DNA of 64,000 nt, taken from the NCBI RefSeq assembly GCF_024006985.1, contig NZ_JAMXIB010000006.1, positions 1 through 64,000 of the forward strand, in the 5' to 3' direction. The notes beneath the pieces are model-generated. The model saw only the letters and a list, made by a program, of their open reading frames with translations. It searched no databases and was not told the DNA's origin. This DNA is from Robiginitalea marina (lineage in GTDB: Bacteria > Bacteroidota > Bacteroidia > Flavobacteriales > Flavobacteriaceae). The translations under genes were made by a program, and so were the position numbers. Below are positions 41,660 through 49,595 of this stretch, piece after piece (within the stretch, counting starts at the first letter, position 1; each line of letters begins with the position of its first letter).

Positions 41660-42945
41660 TGCCTATGGCTGCCCCTCAACCCCCTTCCCGGAAACCCCGC
41701 CTGCTGATCGGCCCCTTCACCCAGCTGCTCCCCATGTCGGGGATGCCCCTCAAAGGCCCCCTGCCTGACAGCGGACTCCCTGTGATCGAGGGCGCCGGCC
41801 TGCTCCTGGAGGGGGAGCGGATTGTAAAAACAGGGGCTTTTGAAGCCCTGGCCCGGGAAGCCCGGGCCCATGGGACCGCCATAGTGGAACTCCCGGGACC
41901 GTCCATAGGGCTCCCGGGATTTGTCGATTCCCATACCCACAGCTGTTTTGCCGGGAGCCGGGCAAAAGATTATGCCCTGCGCAACAGCGGTCGTACCTAT
42001 CTGGAAATCGCGGCGGCAGGAGGGGGCATCTGGGACAGCGTTCAGCAAACCCGCAGCGCCAGTCCTGAAACCCTTGAGAAACTCCTGCTGGAGCGGGCCG
42101 GACGATTCCTGGTTTCCGGGGTGACCACCCTGGAGGTCAAGAGCGGTTATGGCCTTAGCGTATCCGAAGAACTGAAAATGCTCCGAGTGGTCCGGGCCGC
42201 CCACGCCAAAACTGCCGCAGACCTGGTAGCCACCTGCCTGGCAGCCCATACCCTGCCCGCAGATTTCGATGGTCCTGCAGAGGAGTATTTACGGATTCTG
42301 GTGCGGGAACTCCTGCCCATACTCAAAAAAGAAGGCCTCGCTTCCCGCCTGGACGCCTTTGTGGAACAAAGTGCATTTTCGCCTGAGGATATTTTACCCT
42401 ACTTCAGGGCTGGTAAAGCCATGGGTTTCGGGCTCACCGTCCACGCCGACCAGTTCACCACGGGGGGCAGCCAGGTCGCCATTGCCTGCGGGGCGCTGAG
42501 CGCCGACCACCTCGAAGCCAGCGGGCCGAAGGAAATCGACGCCCTGTCCAAAAGCGAGGTCATAGCGACAGCCCTGCCCGGGGCCACCCTGGGCCTGGGG
42601 TGCGGTTTTGCCCCCGCCCGGGCCCTGCTCGATGCCGGGGCCTGCCTGGCCATTGCCAGCGACTACAACCCGGGGTCTGCCCCCATGGGCGACCTGCTTA
42701 CCCAGGCAGCCCTGCTGGGCGCCTTTGAAAAACTCTCCCATGCCGAAGTGCTGGCCGGTATTACCTTCCGGGCTGCCGCGGCCCTGGGGCTCGGCGACCG
42801 CGGGACCCTGGCAGGGGGGCAAAGGGCCGACCTGGTGGTCTTCCCGGCCCCGCATTATAACGAAATCCTCTACCGCCAGGGGCAACTCCGGCCATCCATG
42901 GTTTGGAAAAACGGACAGTGCGTCCTGGATAACCCACCCGACTGA
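41659..42945 (+). CDS. hutI: Imidazolonepropionase
   Basis: Hydrolyses 4-imidazolone-5-propionate to N-formimino-L-glutamate. The 428-residue amidohydrolase has H92-x-H94 (DSHTHSCFAG), TTLEVKSGYGL, HADQFTTGG, SADHLE and the metal aspartate region ASDYNPGS. The ATG in TGATG overlaps the hutH stop; a TTG one codon earlier is in frame but unnecessary. Placed before hutU, so gene order differs from reaction order. Confidence 0.96.
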   Translation: MPMAAPQPPSRKPRLLIGPFTQLLPMSGMPLKGPLPDSGLPVIEGAGLLLEGERIVKTGAFEALAREARAHGTAIVELPGPSIGLPGFVDSHTHSCFAGSRAKDYALRNSGRTYLEIAAAGGGIWDSVQQTRSASPETLEKLLLERAGRFLVSGVTTLEVKSGYGLSVSEELKMLRVVRAAHAKTAADLVATCLAAHTLPADFDGPAEEYLRILVRELLPILKKEGLASRLDAFVEQSAFSPEDILPYFRAGKAMGFGLTVHADQFTTGGSQVAIACGALSADHLEASGPKEIDALSKSEVIATALPGATLGLGCGFAPARALLDAGACLAIASDYNPGSAPMGDLLTQAALLGAFEKLSHAEVLAGITFRAAAALGLGDRGTLAGGQRADLVVFPAPHYNEILYRQGQLRPSMVWKNGQCVLDNPPD

Positions 42946-42946
42946 A

Positions 42947-44980
42947 ATGACTACAACTCCAGACCTGAAGGCATTCCAAAAGGCGATCCGTCAAGGAATC
43001 CCCGCCACCCTTCCCCCAACCCGAAAACGGGACGGGCACCTTCCGCACGCCCCGGTGCGGAAAGACCTCCTTTCCCCTGAAGAGAAAAAGCTGGCCCTGC
43101 GGAATGCCCTCCGGTATTTCCCCCCAGGGTGGCACGCGGAACTGGCAGGGGAATTCCTGGAGGAACTGCATGCCTATGGCCGTATCTACATGTACCGCTT
43201 CAGGCCCGAATATCCCATGCATGCCCGGCCCCTATCGGCCTATCCCGCCCGCAGCCGCACGGCAGCGGCCATTATGCTGATGATCCAGAACAACCTGGAC
43301 CCACAGGTGGCCCAGCACCCCGAAGAGCTGATTACCTACGGGGGCAACGGGGCCGTGTTCCAGAACTGGGCCCAGTACCTGCTGACCATGCAGTACCTGT
43401 CGGAAATGACCGATACCCAAACCCTGCACATGTACTCGGGCCATCCCATGGGGTTGTTCCCTTCTTCCGAAGACGCCCCCAGGGTCGTGGTCACCAACGG
43501 GATGATGGTGCCCAACTACTCCAAACCCGACGACTGGGAACGCTTTAACGCCCTGGGCGTGACCCAGTACGGCCAGATGACGGCAGGGTCGTATATGTAT
43601 ATCGGACCCCAGGGGATTGTCCACGGGACCACCATCACCGTTTTGAATGCCTTCAGGAGGGTCCTGCCCCGGGAAAGCGATTTCCGGGGGCGTGTTTTCC
43701 TGACCTCCGGCCTGGGCGGCATGAGCGGGGCCCAGCCCAAGGCCGGCAACATTGCGGGCTGCATCACCGTTTGCGCCGAGGTGAACCCCGCAGCGGCTGA
43801 AAAAAGGCACCGGCAAGGCTGGGTGGATGAGCTGCACCCCAACCTCGACGGCCTTGTGGCCCGCACCCGTAAGGCCATTGCCGAACGGGAATCGGTATCC
43901 CTGGCGTATGTCGGCAATGTGGTCCATGTTTGGGAACGCTTTGCGGAGGAAAGCATCCCCGTGGTCCTGGGAAGCGACCAGACCTCCCTGCACAACCCCT
44001 GGGCAGGCGGGTATTACCCGGCCGACCTGGGCTTTGAAGAAGCCAATACCCTTATGGCCCGGGACCCTGAAGCCTTCCGGGACCGGGTACAGGCTTCCCT
44101 GCGCCGCCATGCGGCAGCCATCAACCGGCATACTGCCCGGGGCACGTACTTCTTCGATTACGGGAATGCCTTCCTGCTGGAAGCCTCCAGGGCAGGGGCG
44201 GAAGTGATGGCCCCCAACGGGATCGATTTCCGGTACCCCTCCTACGTGCAGGACATCCTTGGGCCGCTGTGTTTCGACTACGGCTTCGGCCCGTTTCGCT
44301 GGGTCTGCACCTCCGGCGACCCCGAAGACCTCCGGCGGACCGACCAGATTGCCCTCCGGGTGATGAAGAAACAATTGGAAGGGGCCCCGGAGGAAATCCG
44401 GCAGCAATTGCACGATAACATCCACTGGATTTCTGAAGCGGAACAAAACCGCCTGGTGGTGGGTTCCCAGGCCCGCATCCTTTACGCCGATGCCGAAGGA
44501 AGGGTGGCCATTGCCCGTGCCTTTAACGAAGCCCTTGCCGAAGGCTCCCTCTCCGCCCCGGTCGTGCTGGGCCGGGACCACCACGATGTGAGCGGTACCG
44601 ACAGCCCCTTCCGGGAGACCAGCAATATTTTTGACGGCAGCCGCTTTACGGCTGACATGGCAGTCCACAACGTCCTCGGCGACAGCTTTCGGGGGGCCAG
44701 CTGGGTCTCCCTCCACAACGGGGGCGGGGTCGGATGGGGCGAAGTCATCAACGGGGGTTTCGGCCTGCTGCTCGACGGCACGCCAGAGGCCGAAAGGCGG
44801 CTGACCAACATGCTTTTTTTCGACGTGAATAACGGCATTGCCCGTCGCAGCTGGGCCAGGAACCCCGGGGCCATGAGTGCCCTGAAACGGGAACTGGCCC
44901 GCACCCCCGGGTTAAAAGTCAGCCTCCCCAACCTTGTGGAAGACGCCCTCCTCGATAACCTGTTCAAACCATCCCTATGA
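42947..44980 (+). CDS. hutU: Urocanate hydratase
   Basis: Converts urocanate to imidazolonepropionate using tightly bound NAD+. It is 677 residues from MTTTPDLKAFQ, one base after the hutI stop region; a longer upstream frame only reads through hutI. The NAD-binding GLGGMSGAQPKAGN block, YGGNGAVFQNW, SGHPMGLFPSS, and the C-terminal HNGGGVGWGEVINGG are clear. It is about 120 residues longer than the Pseudomonas type (557) and belongs to the long form seen in Bacteroidota. Confidence 0.96.
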   Translation: MTTTPDLKAFQKAIRQGIPATLPPTRKRDGHLPHAPVRKDLLSPEEKKLALRNALRYFPPGWHAELAGEFLEELHAYGRIYMYRFRPEYPMHARPLSAYPARSRTAAAIMLMIQNNLDPQVAQHPEELITYGGNGAVFQNWAQYLLTMQYLSEMTDTQTLHMYSGHPMGLFPSSEDAPRVVVTNGMMVPNYSKPDDWERFNALGVTQYGQMTAGSYMYIGPQGIVHGTTITVLNAFRRVLPRESDFRGRVFLTSGLGGMSGAQPKAGNIAGCITVCAEVNPAAAEKRHRQGWVDELHPNLDGLVARTRKAIAERESVSLAYVGNVVHVWERFAEESIPVVLGSDQTSLHNPWAGGYYPADLGFEEANTLMARDPEAFRDRVQASLRRHAAAINRHTARGTYFFDYGNAFLLEASRAGAEVMAPNGIDFRYPSYVQDILGPLCFDYGFGPFRWVCTSGDPEDLRRTDQIALRVMKKQLEGAPEEIRQQLHDNIHWISEAEQNRLVVGSQARILYADAEGRVAIARAFNEALAEGSLSAPVVLGRDHHDVSGTDSPFRETSNIFDGSRFTADMAVHNVLGDSFRGASWVSLHNGGGVGWGEVINGGFGLLLDGTPEAERRLTNMLFFDVNNGIARRSWARNPGAMSALKRELARTPGLKVSLPNLVEDALLDNLFKPSL

Positions 44981-45948
44981 CCCCACCTTATTGCAGTCCC
45001 GACCGCGTGCACTGGCAGGGCAGGAAGTCAGCCGGCAAGGAATACCTACACGAAAATATCAGGCTTGTGGACCTCCTTTCCGGTTCCCTGCCCGACCACG
45101 ACCACAAGGCGCCCGTCTTTCTGGGCTATGCATGCGATGAAGGGGTGGCCCGCAACCATGGAAGGCCGGGGGCCGCGGAGGGGCCAAACGCCATCCGCAG
45201 GGCCCTGGGACGGATGCCCCTGCTCCGCAGCGCCCCCCGTACGCTCTGGGATGCCGGGGATGTGGTTTGCCCTGATGGGGACCTTGAAGCTACCCAGGAG
45301 TTCTTTTCCACCCAGGTGAACCGGTTGGTGCGGGAGGGCTGCTTCCCCCTGGCCGTGGGGGGCGGGCACGATATCGCCTATGCGCATTTCCTTGGCGTGC
45401 AGCAGGCACTTGGCCCTGGTGTGCGCCTGGGCATCCTGAATTTCGATGCCCATTTTGACCTGAGGGAACCGGAACCCAGGGGCCACAGCGGCAGCCCCTT
45501 CCTGCAGGTTGCCAGCCACTGCCGGGAAAAAAACCTCCCCTTTTCCTATGCCTGCGTCGGGGTGCGCCCCGATGCCAACCCCGGGGAACTCTGGGACCGG
45601 GCAGCCGCGCTGGGGGTAAGGGTGGTCGGACGAAACGACCTGCAGCCCGGCCGCCTTGAAGGGGCCTTAAGCGCCATAAGGGACTTCCTGGAACCCCTCG
45701 ACGCACTCTACCTGACCATTGACCTGGACGGTTTTTCCTCTGCCTTTGCCCCGGGCGTAAGTGCGGCCTCCCCCATGGGGTACTCGCCGGAGGCCTTCCT
45801 CCCCTGTTTTGACCTAATCCTGGAAAGCGGGAAAGTGCGGAGTATGGATGTGGCCGAACTGAACCCAACCCATGACCGCGACGGGCAGACCGCCATCCTG
45901 GCAGCCAGCCTCATCCACAGGGTCCTGCACCAGGCAGGCCTATTCTAG
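44977..45948 (+). CDS. hutG: Formimidoylglutamase (ureohydrolase family)
   Basis: Cleaves N-formimino-L-glutamate to glutamate and formamide, ending the pathway. The 323-residue protein has the di-manganese ligands of the arginase fold: GGGHDIAYAH, NFDAHFDLR and TIDLDGFSSAFAPG. The ATG overlaps the hutU stop (ATGA), so the four hut genes are translationally coupled. Its 3' end overlaps the convergent hmgA by 9 bp. Confidence 0.94.
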   Translation: MTPPYCSPDRVHWQGRKSAGKEYLHENIRLVDLLSGSLPDHDHKAPVFLGYACDEGVARNHGRPGAAEGPNAIRRALGRMPLLRSAPRTLWDAGDVVCPDGDLEATQEFFSTQVNRLVREGCFPLAVGGGHDIAYAHFLGVQQALGPGVRLGILNFDAHFDLREPEPRGHSGSPFLQVASHCREKNLPFSYACVGVRPDANPGELWDRAAALGVRVVGRNDLQPGRLEGALSAIRDFLEPLDALYLTIDLDGFSSAFAPGVSAASPMGYSPEAFLPCFDLILESGKVRSMDVAELNPTHDRDGQTAILAASLIHRVLHQAGLF

Positions 45949-47097
45949 CCACGACTGGTAATACGTGCCGTTGTCGAGTTTCAGGGCGGCCTGGGTAACC
46001 TGAAGGGGCTTGAAAGTGTCCACCATCACCGCGAGTTCCTCCGTCCCTTTTTTGCCAATGCTCGCCTCATACGTGCCCGGGTGCGGGCCGTGCGGGATCC
46101 CGGCCGGGTGGAGGGAAATATACCCCTTGTCGATCCCCTTGCGGCTCATAAAGTCCCCATCGACATAGTACAGGACCTCGTCGGAATCTATGTTGGAATG
46201 GTTATACGGGGCCGGGATGGCCTCGGGGTGGTAATCGTATAGCCTGGGAACGAAGGAGCACACCACAAAGGCGCTCGTTTCAAAGGTTTGGTGCACGGGG
46301 GGCGGTTGGTGTACCCGGCCCGTGATGGGCTCAAAATCATGGATGGAGAACCCGTACGGGTAATTGTATCCGTCCCAGCCGACCACGTCGAAGGGGTGGG
46401 TGGCATAGACCAGGTGGTGCAGCTGGCCCTGCTTTTTCACTTTCATCAGGAACTCCCCTTTTTCATCGTGGGTCTGCAGGTTTTGGGGGAGCTTGAAGTC
46501 CCGCTCGCAGAAAGGGGAATGCTCCAGGTGCTGCCCGAACCAGTTCCGGTACCGTTTGGGGGTGTACACCGGGTGGTACGATTCAACAATAAACAGGCGG
46601 TTCTCAGGCCCGTCAAAATGGATTTGGTAGATCATCCCGCGCGGGATCAGCAGGTAATCCCCGTATTCAAACGGGAGTTCCCCCAGCATGGTCTTCAGGA
46701 CCCCGGAGCCTTCATGGATGAAAATCAGCTCGTCGGCATCGGCGTTTTTATAAAAATACCCGGTTTGCGATTCCCGTGGGGCGGCCAGGGTGATGTTCAC
46801 GTCGCCATTGAATAAAATCACGGCCCGGCTTTCGAGGTAATCCTTTACAGGGGCCAGATCGAGGCCCTTGAGCAGGCGCGAATGGATGTTGTGGGCCACG
46901 GCGGCCCGGGGGGCGATGTCGAGGGTCTTCCCGATCTCCTTTACCTGGGTGGGCCGGTGCACGTGGTACATCAGGGAAGACATCCCGTCAAACCCTATGG
47001 TGCCGAAAAGTTGTTCATAATACAGGCTGCCGTCTTGCTTGCGGAAGGTGGTATGTCGTTTATGGGGGATGCTCCCCAGTTTGTGGTATAAGGGCAT
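45940..47097 (-). CDS. hmgA: Homogentisate 1,2-dioxygenase
   Basis: Opens the ring of homogentisate to maleylacetoacetate in tyrosine and phenylalanine breakdown. The 385-residue cupin-type iron enzyme has PRGMIYQIHFDGPENRLFIVES and the C-terminal ligand region HNSNIDSDEVLYYVDG preceded by HQTFETSAFVVCSFVPRLYDYHP, then HPAGIPHGPHPGTYE. It is the short bacterial/Bacteroidota form. No hpd, fahA or maiA lies next to it, so the rest of the pathway must be elsewhere. It has 450 bp of noncoding DNA upstream. Confidence 0.94.
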   Translation of the reverse strand: MPLYHKLGSIPHKRHTTFRKQDGSLYYEQLFGTIGFDGMSSLMYHVHRPTQVKEIGKTLDIAPRAAVAHNIHSRLLKGLDLAPVKDYLESRAVILFNGDVNITLAAPRESQTGYFYKNADADELIFIHEGSGVLKTMLGELPFEYGDYLLIPRGMIYQIHFDGPENRLFIVESYHPVYTPKRYRNWFGQHLEHSPFCERDFKLPQNLQTHDEKGEFLMKVKKQGQLHHLVYATHPFDVVGWDGYNYPYGFSIHDFEPITGRVHQPPPVHQTFETSAFVVCSFVPRLYDYHPEAIPAPYNHSNIDSDEVLYYVDGDFMSRKGIDKGYISLHPAGIPHGPHPGTYEASIGKKGTEELAVMVDTFKPLQVTQAALKLDNGTYYQSWLE

Positions 47098-47310
47098 GGT
47101 TCGATATGGCTTGATTCCGTGCTTTAAAAATACGACAAATTGGGGGGATGGGGAAATGGCCTACCCGCAAGGACCTTGCATCAGGAAGCCCTATCTTGAT
47201 CCAGGGGGGCGAGGGGCGCAGCCCCGGGGGAAATGCGATCCGGGAGTCCGTGCCTGCTGCCCATTAATTGGCCATTCCACCTATCAGCCCCTCCCTTTCG
47301 CCGTCGGCAA

Positions 47311-47397
47311 CAAAAAAAGCCTCCCTCACGGAAAGCCTTTCATTTGGCGCGGCTTGCGGCCGCAGACCTGAATTCCCTTTCGGGAATCACAACACAA
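47311..47397 (-). ncRNA. Candidate small RNA with three hairpins and terminator
   Basis: On the minus strand a TACCTTTG promoter element (47410-47403) is followed after a few bases by a stem GATTCCC/GGGAATT closed by a GAAA loop (47371-47388), a stem GCGGC/GCCGC (47349-47363), and an 11-bp stem AAAGGCTTTCC/GGGAGGCTTTT around GTGA (47315-47340, several G-U pairs) with seven T. The G-U pairs make the last hairpin work only on this strand. Expected length is about 85-90 bases. It could be a free sRNA or an early-terminated hmgA leader. I could not match it to a known family. Confidence 0.55.
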
Positions 47398-47402
47398 CAT
47401 CC

Positions 47403-47410
47403 CAAAGGTA
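47403..47410 (-). promoter_or_regulatory. -7 element TACCTTTG of the candidate small RNA
   Basis: Exact TAnnTTTG match, minus strand, placed so that the start falls just before the first hairpin of the candidate RNA. No ideal -33 element (a TTG is 12 bases upstream). The rest of the 47098-47548 gap shows no gene apart from this candidate. Confidence 0.5.
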
Positions 47411-47548
47411 AAAAAAGGATTTCAATAATGCCGTTGCCCGGGGCGCCTTTTTTTCAAGTTAGGCCCCCTATTAAGCCCCGGGGCTCTATAGTTTTATACT
47501 TCCCTTAACAGCAAACCCCCTGGGAAATGGCTACCTTGAAAATAAAAA

Positions 47549-47770
47549 ATGAAGATTTCTGCTATGGCCTGGGTAGTGTTCACTACCTTTTTCCTGATCG
47601 CACTTACCATTGGTGCCGCTATGGACCTGGCCTTCCACTGGATTTTCTACGCCACCGTCCTGGGGCAGGGCATGGTCGTGATGATGGTCTACCAGGTACT
47701 GACCGACACCTACCAGACCTCCAGGACTTTTGAAGATTTCTACGAAGACCGCCCTATAACCAGGCAATAG
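47549..47770 (+). CDS. Small two-helix membrane protein (73 aa)
   Basis: A 73-residue protein with two hydrophobic segments (AWVVFTTFFLIALTIGAAM and WIFYATVLGQGMVVMMVYQVL) and a charged C-terminal tail RTFEDFYEDRPITRQ. It lies next to the cbb3 island and convergent with a universal stress protein (16 bp between stops). No family recognised; similar short proteins are common in flavobacteria. Start ATG follows an A-rich stretch aaaataaaaa, typical of weak Shine-Dalgarno use in Bacteroidota. Confidence 0.65.
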   Translation: MKISAMAWVVFTTFFLIALTIGAAMDLAFHWIFYATVLGQGMVVMMVYQVLTDTYQTSRTFEDFYEDRPITRQ

Positions 47771-47786
47771 TACGGGAATACCCTCC

Positions 47787-48632
47787 TTAGGCCGGGGGCA
47801 ATACAAGCATGGGGACCCGGGTGTGGAAGGCAATCTTTTTGACCACCGGTTCGCGGACCCATTCTTCCACCAGGTGGTGGTCGTTGCGGATCATAATCAG
47901 CAGGTCTACTTTTTCGTGCCCGAGGTATTCTTCGATCACTGCCGTTTTGCTTCCCTGTGGCCACCTCCAGTGCATTTTGGGTTCAAGCCGTTCCAGTTCC
48001 AGAAAGAGCTGGTGCTTGTGGAGTTCCTGAAAAGCATTGAGCCCATCGGGGCTACCAATGTGCATGACCTCCACCCGGGCCCTTAACTGCCGGGCAAAAA
48101 ACAGGATAGTCTCTATTTGCTTTGCCGTATAAGGACTGAACAGGTCCGTGACCATGCCTATTTTGGCAGGCCTTTTCCATTTGGATTCCTGGGGCACCAC
48201 CAGGACCGGGGTATCGGTAACGGCTTTGAGGATGCGTACCGTATTGCTTCCCAGGAATACCTCTTTGAGGCCGGAGGCCCCGGTAGTCCCGGACAGGACG
48301 AGATCAATCCCCTGTAGTTCCAGTTGTTCCCTGATCTCCTCGGTAAGGAGGTTGAAGGAAGAAACGGTCCGGAATTCATGGCCGGAGTTTGGGTATCGGC
48401 TTGCCAGGTCAGCAACCAGGTTCTTCAGGCCCTCTTCGGAAGCCGACTGCATGGGGTCCTCCTCCAGGCTGCCGCTATGGGTCAGGGCCAGTACCCTGCT
48501 ATGGATGAAGTCAGGGGTATAGGTATTCAGGAAATGGAAGGCACACGATTCCCCCCTGAACAGCGAAAATGCGTAATCGACCGCATTTTGTGCCGCTGGT
48601 GAAAAATCGGTTGGAATCAGAATATCTCGCAT
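47787..48632 (-). CDS. Tandem-domain universal stress protein (first)
   Basis: A 281-residue protein with two UspA domains. In the first domain the ATP-binding pattern G-x2-G-x9-G-S/T is present in SGTTGASGLKEVFLGSNTVRIL. The second domain is more divergent (GHEKVDLLIMIRNDHH). The N-terminus MRDILIPTDFSPAAQNAVDYA is typical. It lies beside the Fnr-type regulator gene and has an FNR-type box at 48687-48698 with a -7-like TACCTTTA at 48656-48663. It is likely induced when oxygen is scarce. A paralog is encoded at 61249. Confidence 0.92.
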   Translation of the reverse strand: MRDILIPTDFSPAAQNAVDYAFSLFRGESCAFHFLNTYTPDFIHSRVLALTHSGSLEEDPMQSASEEGLKNLVADLASRYPNSGHEFRTVSSFNLLTEEIREQLELQGIDLVLSGTTGASGLKEVFLGSNTVRILKAVTDTPVLVVPQESKWKRPAKIGMVTDLFSPYTAKQIETILFFARQLRARVEVMHIGSPDGLNAFQELHKHQLFLELERLEPKMHWRWPQGSKTAVIEEYLGHEKVDLLIMIRNDHHLVEEWVREPVVKKIAFHTRVPMLVLPPA

Positions 48633-48655
48633 GCCCCTTTTCGGATCAACTGGGG

Positions 48656-48698
48656 TAAAGGTAGGGCACCAAGGGGGGTGAAAGTATGATAATGATCA
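48656..48698 (-). promoter_or_regulatory. FNR-type box and -7 element of universal stress protein gene
   Basis: TGAT-AATG-ATCA at 48687-48698 is a perfect TGAY-N4-RTCA palindrome. On the minus strand TACCTTTA (48663-48656) fits TAnnTTTG except for the last base. The box centre is exactly 33 bp from the centre of this element, as at the ccoI and hemN sites, placing the box near -41.5. Confidence 0.7.
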
Positions 48699-48751
48699 GC
48701 TTTTCAAAAAAAAATATGAGTTTTATCGTGCTGATTTATAAATGTTTACAT

Positions 48752-49447
48752 CTAAAAACCATCGACCAAATCCTGTAATTTCCGTTCTTCAAGGATAGCC
48801 ATTCGCTTGCCGGTGGTACGGATCAATTTCTCTTTCCTGAATTCGGAAAGGATCCGGATACACGATTCGGTAGCCGTCCCCACCACGTTGGCGATATCCT
48901 CCCGGGAAAGGACCAGGGCCAGGTAGCCCTCCTTGTCCTCCCCGAAGTGGGTTTTCATGTACAGCAGGGCTTCGGCAATCCGTTGCTTCACCGATTTCTG
49001 CGACATGTTTACAATCACATCATCGGCTTCCTTCAGGTCATGCGCCATATGGCGGAGTACCTCGTAGGTGAAATCGGGGTTTTTATGCAGGGTGCTAACG
49101 ATGATTTCCTTCGGGATAAAGCAGACTTCCATATCATTTATGGCGGTCGCGCTCAAATTGGAAGACTCCTCCGCAATAACCGACCGTTGCCCCAGCACCT
49201 CTCCCTTGGAGGCCAGCTTTACAATCTGGTCCTTGCCATTGGGGCTAAGTTTTGACAGTTTGGAGACCCCCCCGCGCACACAATAGACCCCGTTGAGCTT
49301 TTCCCCTTCATCGAAAATCATTTCGCCCTTTTTGACCTGCTTGGTGACCTTGGAGTCCGAAACTGCTTTCAGCTCTTCCTTGCTCATCGCCCTGAGGGAA
49401 TTGAATTTCCGGACTATGCAGTTTTCACATCGGTTAGGGTGGTCCAT
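48752..49447 (-). CDS. Crp/Fnr family transcriptional regulator
   Basis: A 231-residue regulator: cyclic-nucleotide-binding-like domain (about 20-140, KGEMIFDEGEKLNGVYCVRGGVSK), a long dimer helix, and a Crp-type winged HTH (SREDIANVVGTATESCIRIL). Recognition-helix E194 and R198 match the E and R of FNR that read TGA half-sites. Cysteines lie at 7, 10, 56, 109 and 196; the N-terminal CxxC plus C109 could hold an iron-sulfur cluster, but the four-cysteine pattern of E. coli FNR is not clear. Divergent from the ccoI operon with one shared FNR box; likely the oxygen regulator of this island. Confidence 0.9.
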   Translation of the reverse strand: MDHPNRCENCIVRKFNSLRAMSKEELKAVSDSKVTKQVKKGEMIFDEGEKLNGVYCVRGGVSKLSKLSPNGKDQIVKLASKGEVLGQRSVIAEESSNLSATAINDMEVCFIPKEIIVSTLHKNPDFTYEVLRHMAHDLKEADDVIVNMSQKSVKQRIAEALLYMKTHFGEDKEGYLALVLSREDIANVVGTATESCIRILSEFRKEKLIRTTGKRMAILEERKLQDLVDGF

Positions 49448-49469
49448 AAGTACGTATGCGTTGCCAGGT

Positions 49470-49545
49470 TAAAGGTAGCCAATTTTTAAAATTTAAAAAA
49501 GGTGACAAGTGTCATATTTCATCTTTTAACGATCGGCCATCTTTG
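49470..49545. promoter_or_regulatory. Divergent fnr-type/ccoI control region with FNR box
   Basis: TGAC-AAGT-GTCA at 49503-49514 is a perfect TGAY-N4-RTCA site. Towards ccoI a -7-like CATCTTTG lies at 49538-49545, centre to centre 33 bp. Towards the regulator a minus-strand TACCTTTA lies at 49477-49470, 35 bp from the box centre. One box could therefore activate both promoters from near -41.5 to -43.5. Confidence 0.72.
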
Positions 49546-49595
49546 CCCGGCTGTTTGAGAAAATCCGTACCTTAAAACCCGCCAACTAAAACCCA

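Noticed and set aside
42608-42946. Upstream extension of hutU inside hutI
   Set aside because: The extension is an alternate frame of hutI; hutU starts at ATG 42947 directly after the hutI stop.
43232-44716. 494-codon minus-strand frame
   Set aside because: Shadow of hutU, which has all urocanate hydratase motifs on the plus strand.
47098-47300. Small plus-strand coding frames upstream of the candidate sRNA
   Set aside because: They are rich in Arg/Pro/Gly, lack a plausible start signal and overlap GC-rich noncoding sequence between hmgA and the sRNA candidate.
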